Positions 9,344-17,824 are shown, counted from the stretch's first letter. The stretch is 64,000 bases of DNA from HLUCCA09 sp039822045 (GCA_039822045.1 JBCBMY010000008.1:186001-250000); one strand, 5' to 3'. Made by a program: numbers and translations. The notes: a model not told the origin generated them from the sequence alone.

Positions 9344-9955
9344 ATGAAACGTCGTGTGTTCCTTGCCGCCTGCGCGGCCAGCCTGTCTGTCGCCGCCGCT
9401 CCCGCCCGGGCCGACCGCGTGTCGCTCTCCGCCCTGTCGCGCTATTTCAACGGGTTCAGCACCGCTGCGTCCGACTTCACTCAGGTGAATGCCGACGGCA
9501 CGATTTCGACGGGGCAGCTCTTCATCCACCGCCCCGGCCGAGCGCGCTTTGAATACAAGCCGCCCGACGAGTCGCTCGTGATCGCCGGGGGCGGGCAGGT
9601 CGCCGTGTTTGACGGCAAGTCCAACACCGGCCCCGAACAGTTCCCCCTCGTCCGCACACCGCTGAACCTCATCCTTGCGCGACAGGTGGATCTGTCGCGA
9701 AACGGCATGGTCGTGGCCCACCAGTTCGACGGGACCACGACCAACGTCATCGCTCAGGATCCAGACCACCCTGAATACGGCAACATCCGCCTGGTCTTTT
9801 CGGACGACCCGGTCGAGTTGCGCCAATGGGTGATCACCGATGAGGGCGGCCAGCAAACCACCGTCATCCTCGGCAAGCTCCAGAAGGGCGCCGCGGTCAA
9901 CGCCCGGATGTTCTCGATCGTGCAGGAAGCGCGCGAACGCGGCCTTACGGAGTAG
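9344..9955 (+). CDS. lolA: Outer-membrane lipoprotein carrier protein LolA
   Basis: A 203-residue secreted protein. A signal peptide (MKRRVFLAACAASLSV, cleaved near ARA-DR at about residue 24) precedes the LolA fold: LSRYFNGFSTAASDFTQVN, a GQLFIHRPGRARFEY strand, and NLILARQVDLS. LolA collects lipoproteins released by LolCDE at the inner membrane and carries them through the periplasm; alphaproteobacteria usually lack a recognisable LolB. The start at 9344 gives a proper signal peptide; upstream in-frame codons belong to a shadow frame of ftsK. The gene converges with the lytic transglycosylase gene. Confidence 0.92.
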   Translation: MKRRVFLAACAASLSVAAAPARADRVSLSALSRYFNGFSTAASDFTQVNADGTISTGQLFIHRPGRARFEYKPPDESLVIAGGGQVAVFDGKSNTGPEQFPLVRTPLNLILARQVDLSRNGMVVAHQFDGTTTNVIAQDPDHPEYGNIRLVFSDDPVELRQWVITDEGGQQTTVILGKLQKGAAVNARMFSIVQEARERGLTE

Positions 9956-9997
9956 GGCGTCCAGGGCGGCAGCGGGCCGTCCGCGACGTCCTCACCC

Positions 9998-10582
9998 TCA
10001 GAGCCGGCCGCAAGACCGCAGCTGAGATTCGTAGGTCGACGCCCGCGACGCCACCCTGTCGGATACGTTCAGCAACCAGCCTTTGCGGTTGTACGTGCCG
10101 CGGGCATAGCCGGTCCAACCATCGTGATAGGCTAGGTATTGCCGCTTGGCATCCGACAGCGGCACGCCGGTGCGCCGGGTCGTCTCGGTCATGTACCAGC
10201 CCATGAAGTCCGTCGCGTCCCTGATGTCATCGCGCTTTGCGCGCCGGTTGCCCGTGCTGGCCTTGTATTCGTCCCACGTGCCGTCCAGCGCCTGGCTATA
10301 GCCATAGGCTGTCGACACCCGGCCCACGGGGATCACGCCCAGTTCCCACTGGAAGGGCGTCTCGGCATCGCCGTCGAACTTGCTCTCCTGGTGGATGATC
10401 GCCATTTGCACCGGAACCGGCACGCCCCAATTGCGCTCGGTCGCTCTCATCGCCCGCAGATACTGAGGTCGCTCGCGCACGATCGAACATGCATTGTCCA
10501 GGTCGCTGGGCGGTGATTTGCCCCCGCCGCCGCATGCCGACAACGCCATCATGAGCCCGAAGGCCAAAAAGATCTTGGTCAT
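9998..10582 (-). CDS. Lytic transglycosylase (SLT-domain) lipoprotein
   Basis: This 194-residue protein has a lipoprotein signal with lipobox LSAC (Cys17) and a polyglycine spacer. An SLT-type catalytic segment follows: MAIIHQESKFDG holds the probable general acid Glu66, and AYGYSQALDGTWDEYK is the second conserved block. Such enzymes cleave peptidoglycan between MurNAc and GlcNAc, forming 1,6-anhydro ends. The mature domain is short (about 175 residues), so it is a compact single-domain version. It is probably anchored in the outer or inner membrane by its lipid. It is transcribed convergently with lolA. Confidence 0.82.
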   Translation of the reverse strand: MTKIFLAFGLMMALSACGGGGKSPPSDLDNACSIVRERPQYLRAMRATERNWGVPVPVQMAIIHQESKFDGDAETPFQWELGVIPVGRVSTAYGYSQALDGTWDEYKASTGNRRAKRDDIRDATDFMGWYMTETTRRTGVPLSDAKRQYLAYHDGWTGYARGTYNRKGWLLNVSDRVASRASTYESQLRSCGRL

Positions 10583-10916
10583 GTACTGCCCGCCCGCCTG
10601 ATTTTCTCACGGATCGTTAGAGCGGTTATAGCGCAAGGCATCGGCACGGGAAATGCCCTGTCGCGCCGCGCCAACGCACTTGTCAGATGGCTCGATGCCT
10701 GGCCTGGCCGACGGGGCTGCATCCCGCTCGCCCCCGGTCAGCGGCGCCGGGGCCCCACACGCCCCCGAGAAACCACCGCGAGACTGGGCGATATTGTCGC
10801 ACGCGCGGGCACTGTCTGAGCGACGTTCACACTCTGTTTCCCCCGTGAGGGGGTGCTGTCGCATGGACTTTGCGGCTTAGCGCGCGTAACGATGCCCGCA
10901 GGGGGCAAACGATGTG
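10583..10916. other. Intergenic region between the transglycosylase and hspQ genes
   Basis: About 330 bp without a supportable gene. Frames on both strands give Arg/Ser/Pro-rich peptides without recognisable features. The clearest structure is a perfect hairpin CCCCC-GTGA-GGGGG at 10840-10853. The divergent promoters of the two flanking genes must lie here, but I could not identify a convincing -35/-10 pair or a clear sigma-32 box for hspQ. Confidence 0.5.
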
Positions 10917-11243
10917 ATGTTGAAGAGTCGCGCCAAATTTCATCTCGGGCAGGTCGTCCGGCACCGCAAGCATCCGTTTCGCGGAGTTGTGTTCGACGTG
11001 GACGCTCGGTTTTCCAATACCGAGGAATGGTATGACGCCATTCCCGAGGATAGCCGACCGGCCAAGGAACAGCCGTTCTACCACCTGCTCGCCGAGAACG
11101 ATCAGAGCTACTATGTGGCCTATGTGTCCGAGCAGAACTTGCTGCCCGATTACTCAGGCGAGCCCGTCGATCACCCCGACGTGCCCGACCTGTTCGGCGA
11201 GTTCGAGGACGGGATATATCCGCTGCACTTTCAGCTTAACTGA
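10917..11243 (+). CDS. hspQ: Heat shock protein HspQ
   Basis: A 108-residue protein beginning MLKSRAKFHLGQVVRHRKHPFRG, with the family blocks GVVFDVDARF, YHLLAEN and YVAYVSEQNL. This is the YccV-like, hemimethylated-DNA-binding fold of HspQ. In E. coli HspQ is a heat-inducible specificity factor for the Lon protease. The GTG at 10914 is in frame directly before the ATG; the ATG at 10917 is the simpler start. A perfect 7-bp hairpin follows the stop, between hspQ and the convergent DUF1244 gene. Confidence 0.9.
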   Translation: MLKSRAKFHLGQVVRHRKHPFRGVVFDVDARFSNTEEWYDAIPEDSRPAKEQPFYHLLAENDQSYYVAYVSEQNLLPDYSGEPVDHPDVPDLFGEFEDGIYPLHFQLN

Positions 11244-11248
11244 TCGCA

Positions 11249-11266
11249 CCAGACCACGCGGTCTGG
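11249..11266. terminator. Hairpin between convergent hspQ and DUF1244 genes
   Basis: CCAGACC (11249-11255) and GGTCTGG (11260-11266) form a perfect 7-bp stem with a 4-nt loop, 5 nt after the hspQ stop. There is no T-run on either strand, so it may act as an RNA-stabilising or weak bidirectional terminator structure. Confidence 0.45.
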
Positions 11267-11284
11267 CGGCGCCCCCGAATGGCG

Positions 11285-11593
11285 TCAGCGCTCGCCCACG
11301 TTCTGCGCAAAGGCTTCGGTAAAGGCGGCCTGCTGCTCGGCGCTGGCCTCCGTCTGATACTTTGCCTTCCACTCGGCATAGGGCATCCCATAGACCGCCT
11401 CGCGGGTCTCGTCTTTCGTCAGGCTCACACCGCGGGCATCGGCCTCCTCGCCGTACCAGCGGCTGAGACAGTTTCTGCAGAACCCGGTCAGGTTCATCAT
11501 GTCGATGTTCTGCACATCCGTGCGGCCCTCGAGATGTTCCAGAAGCCGGCGAAAGGCAGCGGCTTCAATCTCGGTGCGGGTCTGGTCGTCCAT
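11285..11593 (-). CDS. DUF1244 domain protein
   Basis: This 102-residue protein matches the DUF1244 family from end to end. It shows the block NIDMMNLTGFCRNCLSRW with a CxxC pair, then YGMPYAEWKAKYQ. The family is small, conserved mainly in proteobacteria, and has no known biochemical role; the two cysteines could bind metal. The ATG has GGGAG 7 nt upstream on this strand. It is convergent with hspQ and lies 115 nt downstream of the FHA-domain gene on the same strand, so it may be the last gene of that transcript. Confidence 0.87.
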   Translation of the reverse strand: MDDQTRTEIEAAAFRRLLEHLEGRTDVQNIDMMNLTGFCRNCLSRWYGEEADARGVSLTKDETREAVYGMPYAEWKAKYQTEASAEQQAAFTEAFAQNVGER

Positions 11594-11708
11594 CTCTCAC
11601 TCCCTGTCTGTTGACAGGAAGGTGGGCGATGGCAGGGCCAACGGCAAGGGTCTGCGGGCGGGCAGCAGAGATGGGCAGCAGGGGGCGGCACCCCCCGCGG
11701 TCCGTTGT

Positions 11709-13385
11709 TCAGAAGATCGGACCGATGAACGTAACGGCAAGACCGCCAAGCGCGCCAAGCCCCGCGGCAACGGTCAATCGCCGCCAATTGTCCCGCCAGA
11801 AGCGACGCGGCTGGATCAGGGCAGAGGAGCCCTGCACATGCACCGGAGTGTTCAGGGTCTGCGCATCGATCGTGCCGGCCCGACCGCGGGCCTCGGCGCT
11901 CATCGACAGGCGGAGCGCCAACGTGCCCTTGCCCTCGCGCAGGGGCACCACGCGCCAGGTCCAGATCAGGGCCGAGCTTCCCACGGCCTGCAGCGGCGGT
12001 CCCACGGCCTCGATCACGAACTGCTCGGCATCGCCCTCCAGGACCGCCTGCAGGCTGCGGTGCAGCGGCGCCGGCGGATGGGCGGCGTCGGGATCTTCCT
12101 TCGCAAGCCCCCGTTGAAGCGCCGCATGCATCGCGATCGAAAGCGTGTCGGTCGGTGCGATGCGCAGGCGCACGATCTCAGCAGTCTCGGCCCACATCAC
12201 CGGGGGCGCGCGAAACCGGCCTCGGGCGGACCGGGGAATGGCGACAGCGTCGCGCTCACGCCCAGCGCCCAGATCCTCATAGACCGCGTCAACGATATCG
12301 TCGGACACCTTGAACTGGATCGTGTCGGCATCGGCAATCCGGTCAAAGCCCGGGTCGTCGGCGGCCAGCCGCTCAACTTCAGTATCGGCACCGGCACCGG
12401 TATCGGCACCAGCACCAGGGAAGACTGTCCGCGGCACCTCGGTCCGAACCTCGTCATCGGCGAGTTCGGACAGGGGTGGGCGCGCGCGCCGAGATTGGGC
12501 TTCCGCCGCGTCGCTTGCGCCCTGCGCCTCTGGCGGGGCCGGACGCGCCGCACGGGGGCCTTTGGGGCGGGGCGGGCGTGTCGGGCGGACCGGCGCCGCG
12601 CCGTCCGCGGTGTCTCGGCCGGGCGCGGGGCGCGCGGCCGACCCATCGGACGGCGTCTCCGCAGGCGGTTCGGCGCCCTTGGCTCTCGGCCGGGCACGGG
12701 CCGACCCACGCAGCCGGACAGGGCGCACGACCCTCCGTGCCTTCGGCGCCTCCGAAGCGACGTCGTCGGCCTTCGGCGTTGCCGCTTCGCTTTCTTCTGC
12801 CGTCGATGTCGCCGGTTCGTCGTCGTCCGTCCTGGCCGGCGCTGCCGCGCCGTCGTCTGTGTTCGGCGTCTCGGCCGCGTCGGCCGGCGTGTCGTCGTCC
12901 GTGGCGTCGGGGTCGGGCCGGATCTCTGGCGCTTTGGCCTCGTCCTCGACCTCCGGGGCCACCTCCGCGCTCGCGCCCTCCTCGCCCTCGGGCGCCTCCA
13001 GCACCGCGCGCGTCTGAACGCGCAGCAAGAACGGACCCGCCTGGATCAGATCGCCGTTCGACAGCGCCATATAGCCCGGGATGCGCTCCTTGCCGTCATT
13101 CAGGAACGTGCCGTTCGTCGAGATGTCCTCGAGAAAAAACATCGCGTGCGGCACGCCCCAGCGGGCTTTCTCAGGCGCCGCGCCGCGTCGGACGATTCGG
13201 AAGTGCCGCCGCGAAACATGACAGCCCGTATCTTCCAACAGAACGTCGCAGTCCGGGTCACGCCCGGCCACCAGCTCGCCCCCGGTCATCACGAAGCGAT
13301 CCGCTCCCGACCCGTCTTCGCCAATTATCTCGATTTCGAGCGTCGCGGCATCGACGGGCCCGGAACCATGCAGAGCGCCATCCAT
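11709..13385 (-). CDS. FHA-domain protein with a C-terminal membrane anchor
   Basis: About 558 residues in three parts. An N-terminal FHA domain (roughly 10-120) shows GRDPDCDVLL, CHVSRRHFRI and STNGTFLN, the core phosphothreonine-binding motifs. A long Ala/Pro/Glu/Arg-rich linker (about 125-390) is probably disordered. The C-terminal region (about 390-520) is beta-rich, with WTWRVVPLREGKGTLALRL, and one hydrophobic helix (VAAGLGALGGLAVTFIGPIF) ends the protein. This suggests a cytoplasmic phospho-reader tethered by its tail. The ATG at 13385 has GAGG 6 nt upstream; a GTG at 13403 lacks an SD. No Ser/Thr kinase or phosphatase gene lies in the window, so the partner is unknown. Confidence 0.8.
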   Translation of the reverse strand: MDGALHGSGPVDAATLEIEIIGEDGSGADRFVMTGGELVAGRDPDCDVLLEDTGCHVSRRHFRIVRRGAAPEKARWGVPHAMFFLEDISTNGTFLNDGKERIPGYMALSNGDLIQAGPFLLRVQTRAVLEAPEGEEGASAEVAPEVEDEAKAPEIRPDPDATDDDTPADAAETPNTDDGAAAPARTDDDEPATSTAEESEAATPKADDVASEAPKARRVVRPVRLRGSARARPRAKGAEPPAETPSDGSAARPAPGRDTADGAAPVRPTRPPRPKGPRAARPAPPEAQGASDAAEAQSRRARPPLSELADDEVRTEVPRTVFPGAGADTGAGADTEVERLAADDPGFDRIADADTIQFKVSDDIVDAVYEDLGAGRERDAVAIPRSARGRFRAPPVMWAETAEIVRLRIAPTDTLSIAMHAALQRGLAKEDPDAAHPPAPLHRSLQAVLEGDAEQFVIEAVGPPLQAVGSSALIWTWRVVPLREGKGTLALRLSMSAEARGRAGTIDAQTLNTPVHVQGSSALIQPRRFWRDNWRRLTVAAGLGALGGLAVTFIGPIF

Positions 13386-13410
13386 TTTCGCCCTCGTCTT
13401 CACTTTCGGA

Positions 13411-14178
13411 TCAACTCATACCTGATGAGCCTGATTGTCCTCCGATTGAGGCAAGAGCACGGCGCAGATGGGGCGCTAGGCGCAATGCCCAGGCTTTCTG
13501 CGTCTCAGCTGTTGCAACAATGTCCTGCCGCAACTCGATCAGTACATTCGCGCGCCCCTGGTCCAGAGCATGCCGGGCCACAGAGTCGCCCGGTAAGTGG
13601 CCGCCATATGGCTCGTTGTCGCCCACCACGATATCGCCTTCGCCCGTCAGCTGGTCGATCAGCGGTTGGGCAAGCCGGGAGTCGAGATGGCTGTGCAGGA
13701 TCCCCACATGCCAGGGCCGCAGCTGCCGCCCGCGGAGCTGCTCGGTAAAAGTGTGGATCGACACGATCGCGGTGTCTGAATACCGCGCCGCTATGCGGGC
13801 CACCGCGTCGTGATAGGGCCGGTAGCACAGCGCAAGCCGGTGCTCGAGCTCTGCGCCATCCGCATGCCGGTTCCCGGGAATGACCGTCCCGTCATAGATG
13901 CGCATCAGAAGCGTCGGATCGTCCTCTCCCCGATTGGGGTCGATCACAAGCCGCGAGAAGTTTGACGTCACAACTGCCGCGTTCAGCGCCTCGCCGAGTG
14001 CCAGCGCAACGCCGGCCGCGCCCGGATCATAGGCGATGTGCCGCCCCATATCGGCCTGCGCCAGGCCCAGCGTTCCGCCACAGACCTGCGGAGGCACGGT
14101 GTTCGTCGCATGGTCGCAGGTCACCAGCCAGGGCCCAGGCCGCGCGTCACCGGTGATCCGGAAAGGGTGATATGTCAT
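13411..14178 (-). CDS. N-formylglutamate amidohydrolase family protein
   Basis: This 255-residue protein begins with the family's WLVTCDHATNTVPP motif and continues with FSRLVIDPNRGEDDPTLL, VSIHTFTE and GDNEPY. These blocks match the N-formylglutamate amidohydrolase (FGase) family, zinc enzymes first known from histidine degradation. Many members sit outside hut operons and act on unknown formyl or amide substrates; no hut gene is present here. The start MTYHPF at 14178 was chosen because the 26 upstream in-frame residues are not conserved-looking. It lies upstream of, and on the same strand as, the FHA gene, about 25 nt away. Confidence 0.84.
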   Translation of the reverse strand: MTYHPFRITGDARPGPWLVTCDHATNTVPPQVCGGTLGLAQADMGRHIAYDPGAAGVALALGEALNAAVVTSNFSRLVIDPNRGEDDPTLLMRIYDGTVIPGNRHADGAELEHRLALCYRPYHDAVARIAARYSDTAIVSIHTFTEQLRGRQLRPWHVGILHSHLDSRLAQPLIDQLTGEGDIVVGDNEPYGGHLPGDSVARHALDQGRANVLIELRQDIVATAETQKAWALRLAPHLRRALASIGGQSGSSGMS

Positions 14179-14296
14179 CGTGCTGTCATCCGTTTGCGCC
14201 AGCGGTGATAGAGGCGCGCCAGATGAAGGACCAGAGCCCACCGACCGGCATCTCAAAGCTGGCGGCCTAAGGACGCGGGGGCTGGATGGCGCAGAG

Positions 14297-14326
14297 GTTT
14301 AGCGCTAACCCGGGTTTATCGCTAAC
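14297..14326. promoter_or_regulatory. Two tandem LacI-type operator-like sites upstream of pyk
   Basis: GTTTAGCGCTAAC (14297-14309), with a perfect 10-bp core palindrome TTAGCGCTAA, is repeated as GTTTATCGCTAAC at 14314-14326. The two are 17 bp apart start to start and lie 75-104 bp upstream of the pyk ATG. The CG-centred palindrome is typical of LacI-family operators. From memory, it resembles sites of the central-carbon regulator CceR in Rhodobacter. No LacI gene lies in the window. Confidence 0.55.
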
Positions 14327-14400
14327 GGCGGGGTGTGCGTCGGCCCGTTGGCTGTCACGCAGCGGGCCGGGGCGATGCGCCAGACAGGAGACGAAGGCAG

Positions 14401-15849
14401 ATGAGACGCAATCGCAAGGTCAAGATCGTCGCGACACTCGGGCCATCGTCGAGCGACAAGGCGACGATCGCCACGCTGTTCGAGGCCGGCGCCGATGTCT
14501 TTCGACTCAATATGTCCCACGGCAGCCACGACGAGATCGCCGCACGGCACGCGATCATTCGCGAGATTGAGGCCGAATCCGGTCGCCCCATCGCGATCCT
14601 GGCCGACCTGCAAGGCCCCAAACTGCGCGTCGGCGTCTTTTCGGGCGACAGCGAGGAGCTGGTCGAGGGGGCCAAGTTCCGGTTGGATCTCGACCCGGCC
14701 GAGGGCGATGCCAGCCGCGTAACGCTGCCCCACCCCGAGATCTTCGCGGCCCTCCGTCCTGGCGCGGCGCTCCTTGTGAACGACGGCAAGATCCGCCTCA
14801 AGGTCGACGATTGCGGCCTCGACTATGCGGATTGCACCGTCACCGCCGGTGGCATCATCTCCAACCGCAAGGGCGTGAACGTCCCGGACGTCGTGCTGCC
14901 GCTCGCCGCCCTCTCCGACAAGGATCGCTCCGATCTCGACTTCGTGTGCGATCTCGGGGTCGACTGGCTGGCGCTTTCCTTTGTCCAGCGTCCCGAAGAC
15001 GTGATCGAGGGGCGCGAGCGCGCCGCCGGCCGCGCCAAGATCCTCTCCAAGATCGAAAAACCCGCCGCCGTCGAGGCATTCGACGAGATCCTCGCGGTTT
15101 CCGACGGGGTGATGGTTGCCCGCGGCGATCTCGGGGTCGAATTGCCGGTCCAGAACGTGCCGCCGATCCAGAAACAGCTCATCCGGGGGGCCCGCGCCGC
15201 GGCAAAGCCCGTCATCGTGGCCACCCAGATGCTCGAGTCGATGATCGAGAGCCCGATGCCCACCCGCGCCGAAGTGTCCGACGTCGCCACCGCGATCTAC
15301 GAGGGCGCCGACGCGGTGATGCTCTCGGCCGAATCGGCAGCCGGGCACTATCCCGAAGAGGCCGTGCGCACGATGAACGACGTGGCCGAGGAGGTCGAAA
15401 GCCACCCCACTCACCGCGAGATCCTCGAGGCCAACCGCAAGATCGACCGTGCGAGCCGGGCCGACGCGATCGTGTCGTCGGCGCGCTATGTGGCCGAGAC
15501 CACCGACGTCAAGGTCATTGCCTGCTTCACCGAAAGCGGCACCACGGCCGCCCTCATGGCGCGCGAGCGGCCTCGCGTTCCGATCCTCGCGCTGACGCCC
15601 AAGGTCGTCACGGCGCGACAGCTCTCGCTCTATTGGGGCGTCAACTGTTTCCAGATCGAGGGCGAGGTCGAACGGTTCAAGATGGCGGTGGTCAATGCGG
15701 CCCGTGTCGCGCGCGAGGGCGGCTATGCCACCGAGGAAGAATTCATCGTCGTCACCGCCGGCGTGCCGTTCAACCAAACTGGCACAACTAACATTCTTCG
15801 TATCGCGCCATGCGACGAGCGATTGATATTCCGTTCCGACCCGGGGTAA
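14401..15849 (+). CDS. pyk: Pyruvate kinase
   Basis: A 482-residue protein with all main pyruvate-kinase motifs: KIVATLGPSS at the start, RLNMSHG, ADLQGPKLRVG, the catalytic-lysine block LSKIEKPAAVEAFDEI, MVARGDLGVELP and ATQMLESMIESPMPTRAE. It converts phosphoenolpyruvate and ADP to pyruvate and ATP. The C-terminal allosteric domain is present and ends at a normal length. AGGAG lies upstream of the ATG at 14401. Two LacI-type operator-like palindromes upstream suggest carbon-source control. A small membrane-protein gene follows 33 nt downstream and may be cotranscribed. Confidence 0.95.
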   Translation: MRRNRKVKIVATLGPSSSDKATIATLFEAGADVFRLNMSHGSHDEIAARHAIIREIEAESGRPIAILADLQGPKLRVGVFSGDSEELVEGAKFRLDLDPAEGDASRVTLPHPEIFAALRPGAALLVNDGKIRLKVDDCGLDYADCTVTAGGIISNRKGVNVPDVVLPLAALSDKDRSDLDFVCDLGVDWLALSFVQRPEDVIEGRERAAGRAKILSKIEKPAAVEAFDEILAVSDGVMVARGDLGVELPVQNVPPIQKQLIRGARAAAKPVIVATQMLESMIESPMPTRAEVSDVATAIYEGADAVMLSAESAAGHYPEEAVRTMNDVAEEVESHPTHREILEANRKIDRASRADAIVSSARYVAETTDVKVIACFTESGTTAALMARERPRVPILALTPKVVTARQLSLYWGVNCFQIEGEVERFKMAVVNAARVAREGGYATEEEFIVVTAGVPFNQTGTTNILRIAPCDERLIFRSDPG

Positions 15850-15882
15850 TCTGCAGAGGGGGATCGCGAAGGAGAGCCTCTG

Positions 15883-16113
15883 TTGAACGTCGAGTCCGAT
15901 CTGATCTTTGTGATCGGAATGATCTGCGGCCTGCTCGCAATTCCACCCCTGATCGGCGCCTTCTCGGAAGGCAGAACCCCGCGCACCGCCGCAATCATGA
16001 TCATGATCTCGGCGGGCCTGATCGTCACGGCCGTCTTGCAGAACCCGGGCGGCTATTCGTTCGAGGAAGCGCCTGACGTCTTCTTCCGCGTCATCGCCGG
16101 GCTTCTCAACTAG
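15883..16113 (+). CDS. Small two-helix membrane protein, unknown
   Basis: A 76-residue protein with two predicted membrane helices (about residues 7-27 and 36-53) joined by a short charged loop, and an amphipathic tail ending DVFFRVIAGLLN. The start is TTG at 15883, chosen because AAGGAG lies 8 nt upstream and no ATG or GTG gives a full-length product. I do not recognise a function. It sits 33 nt after pyk on the same strand. Composition and the clear SD support a real gene. Confidence 0.7.
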   Translation: MNVESDLIFVIGMICGLLAIPPLIGAFSEGRTPRTAAIMIMISAGLIVTAVLQNPGGYSFEEAPDVFFRVIAGLLN

Positions 16114-16176
16114 CGCACTTTGTCTCGGGCTCCGGCAACGGGGCCGAAGCGTTTGCCGGGCGCGGTGCCTTCGCTC

Positions 16177-16205
16177 TTGTCAGGCGCAGGCGGCTGGCGT
16201 ATAGG
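16177..16205 (+). promoter_or_regulatory. Probable promoter of rpmI-rplT
   Basis: TTGTCA (16177-16182, 5 of 6 to TTGACA) and TATAGG (16200-16205) are separated by 17 bp, the optimal housekeeping sigma-70 spacing. The predicted start point would leave a leader of about 75 nt before rpmI. Confidence 0.6.
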
Positions 16206-16287
16206 CCGCGCTTCCATCCGGCGCGCGTGGGCCAAAAGCGGCATGCCTGCGGGCGCGTATCTGACCCTTCCGACCAAGGAGCGGCAA

Positions 16288-16494
16288 ATGCCCAAGATGA
16301 AGACAAAGTCGAGCGCCAAAAAGCGCTTCAAACTCACGGCCAGCGGCAAGGTGAAATCCGCCCAGGCCGGCAAGCGCCACGGCATGATCAAGCGGACGAA
16401 GAAATTCATTCGCGACGCGCGCGGCACCCATGTCCTGTCCGAGCCTGACGCGAAAATCGTCAAGCGGACGATGATGCCCTACGCCGGCAAGTAA
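16288..16494 (+). CDS. rpmI: 50S ribosomal protein L35
   Basis: A 68-residue basic protein with the L35 signature MPKMKTKSSAKKRFKLTASG and GKRHGM, KRTKKFIRDARG. It is a component of the large ribosomal subunit. AAGGAG lies upstream of the ATG. rplT follows after 19 nt, the usual pair. infC, which often precedes rpmI in other bacteria, is absent; a small membrane protein and pyk stand upstream instead. A good sigma-70 promoter lies about 80 bp before the start. Confidence 0.97.
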   Translation: MPKMKTKSSAKKRFKLTASGKVKSAQAGKRHGMIKRTKKFIRDARGTHVLSEPDAKIVKRTMMPYAGK

Positions 16495-16513
16495 GAGACA
16501 GGAGGACAGGACC

Positions 16514-16876
16514 ATGCCCCGTACCACAGGCGGAACCGTCACCCACGCGCGCCACAAAAAGATCATCAAGGCGGCCAAAGGCTACTACGGTCGGCGTTCG
16601 ACGAACTTCAAAACGGCCACCCAGGCCGTCGACAAGGCCAATCAGTACGCCACGCGCGACCGCAAGAACCGCAAGCGCCAGTTCCGTGCGCTCTGGATCC
16701 AGCGGATCAATGCCGCCGTGCGCGCCCACGACGAAACGCTGACCTATTCGCGCTTCATCAACGGTCTGGCCAAAGCCGGCATCGAGGTCGACCGCAAAGT
16801 GCTTGCCGACCTCGCCGTGCACGAGCCCGATGCCTTCGGCGGCATCGTCGACAAGGCCAAGGCCGCGCTCGCCTGA
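16514..16876 (+). CDS. rplT: 50S ribosomal protein L20
   Basis: A 120-residue basic protein. ARHKKIIKAAKGYYGRRS at the N terminus and RKRQFRALWIQRINAAVR in the middle are the L20 signature. L20 binds 23S rRNA early in 50S assembly and in some bacteria represses its own operon. It directly follows rpmI with an AGGAGG box before the ATG. Downstream, an imperfect GC-rich inverted repeat with arms near 16885-16895 and 16906-16916 separates it from the convergent glycosyltransferase-like gene. Confidence 0.97.
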   Translation: MPRTTGGTVTHARHKKIIKAAKGYYGRRSTNFKTATQAVDKANQYATRDRKNRKRQFRALWIQRINAAVRAHDETLTYSRFINGLAKAGIEVDRKVLADLAVHEPDAFGGIVDKAKAALA

Positions 16877-16897
16877 CCCAATGCGCGCCCGGCCGCC

Positions 16898-17824
16898 CTA
16901 GGGGTCGGCCGGCGCGTCGCCGTTCGGCAACCTGTACGACGGAAAATACGTGGCGATGCGCTCCAGATGGCGCGCCGCCAGCCTCGGCGGATACCGGCGT
17001 TTCTGGTATTTGTTCTCGCCGTGGTTGGTGCGGTAGAGCACAGCTGGGAACGGGATCTCCGCCAGCGGATGCCGCAACGCCGCCGCCAGATGCGGGACGC
17101 GCCCGTGCCGGGTATAGACCAGTGCGTCGACCATCCGCAGGCCGATCCCGCCCGGCCGCTTGTCGAAGAACACGCAAAAGCTCGACCCGCAATTGCCCCA
17201 CAGCGTGTCATGGGTCAGCCGCAGATCGCGCAGCGAGCGCTTGCCCAGCGCCCAGCCATGCCGGCCCGACGGCGCCAGCCGATACCCTTCGGGCACGACA
17301 TAGCCAAAGCCGTTATTGTCGCCGAGGATGTACGCGACGAGATCACTGTTCACCAAGTCGTCGGCATCGAGGGGGTAATAATACCCGGTCTCCGGCCCGT
17401 GCTGGGCCAGGAAGGCATCGATCGTCTTGCGCTTGTCGTTCTTGTCGAAATAGGGCGGCGCATCGGTCTTGAAGGTCACGAACGCTACCCGCGCGGTCTC
17501 CTCCAGCCCCTCGGGCCGGTCCTGCCCGCAGACCACCGCGCGCCAGCGCCCGTCGCTCTGGGCGTAGAGCGACCCCAACGTGTCCTGCAAAAGCGCACTC
17601 ACCTTGCCCCAGTCCTTGGCCCGCTCCCGGGACATCACCGGGATCGTGAAGACGACCTCCTCCGCCCCGCTCGGTGGCCGGAACTTCCCGGCAATCTCCA
17701 GCCCGATCTCCGTCGCATGGCGCTGCGGCTCCAGCCATTCGAACATCTTGCGCGGCTTGGTCTCATAGCGCAGCCGGATCGGCAGCGCGCGGAAATAGGC
17801 GGAAAGGTGCGATCTGGGTATCAT
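16898..17824 (-). CDS. Glycosyltransferase-like protein (GT-A type, putative)
   Basis: A 308-residue protein with FTIPVMSRERAKDWGKVSAL near residue 60, then WRAVVCGQDRPEG and YYYPLDADDLVNSDLV. The DADD element in a beta-alpha context resembles the DxD motif of family-2-like glycosyltransferases, and the order of elements fits a GT-A fold. The C-terminal third has HGENKYQKRRYPPRLAARHL, of unknown role. No signal peptide or membrane helix is obvious. It stands alone between rplT and the Hint-domain gene, with no capsule or LPS cluster nearby, so the acceptor is unknown. The glycosyltransferase call is an inference from the motif. Confidence 0.6.
   Translation of the reverse strand: MIPRSHLSAYFRALPIRLRYETKPRKMFEWLEPQRHATEIGLEIAGKFRPPSGAEEVVFTIPVMSRERAKDWGKVSALLQDTLGSLYAQSDGRWRAVVCGQDRPEGLEETARVAFVTFKTDAPPYFDKNDKRKTIDAFLAQHGPETGYYYPLDADDLVNSDLVAYILGDNNGFGYVVPEGYRLAPSGRHGWALGKRSLRDLRLTHDTLWGNCGSSFCVFFDKRPGGIGLRMVDALVYTRHGRVPHLAAALRHPLAEIPFPAVLYRTNHGENKYQKRRYPPRLAARHLERIATYFPSYRLPNGDAPADP

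Noticed and set aside
11499..13748. A 749-codon plus-strand frame opposite the FHA gene
   Set aside because: Arg/Pro/Ser-rich shadow of the FHA gene's linker; it crosses gene borders and has no motif.
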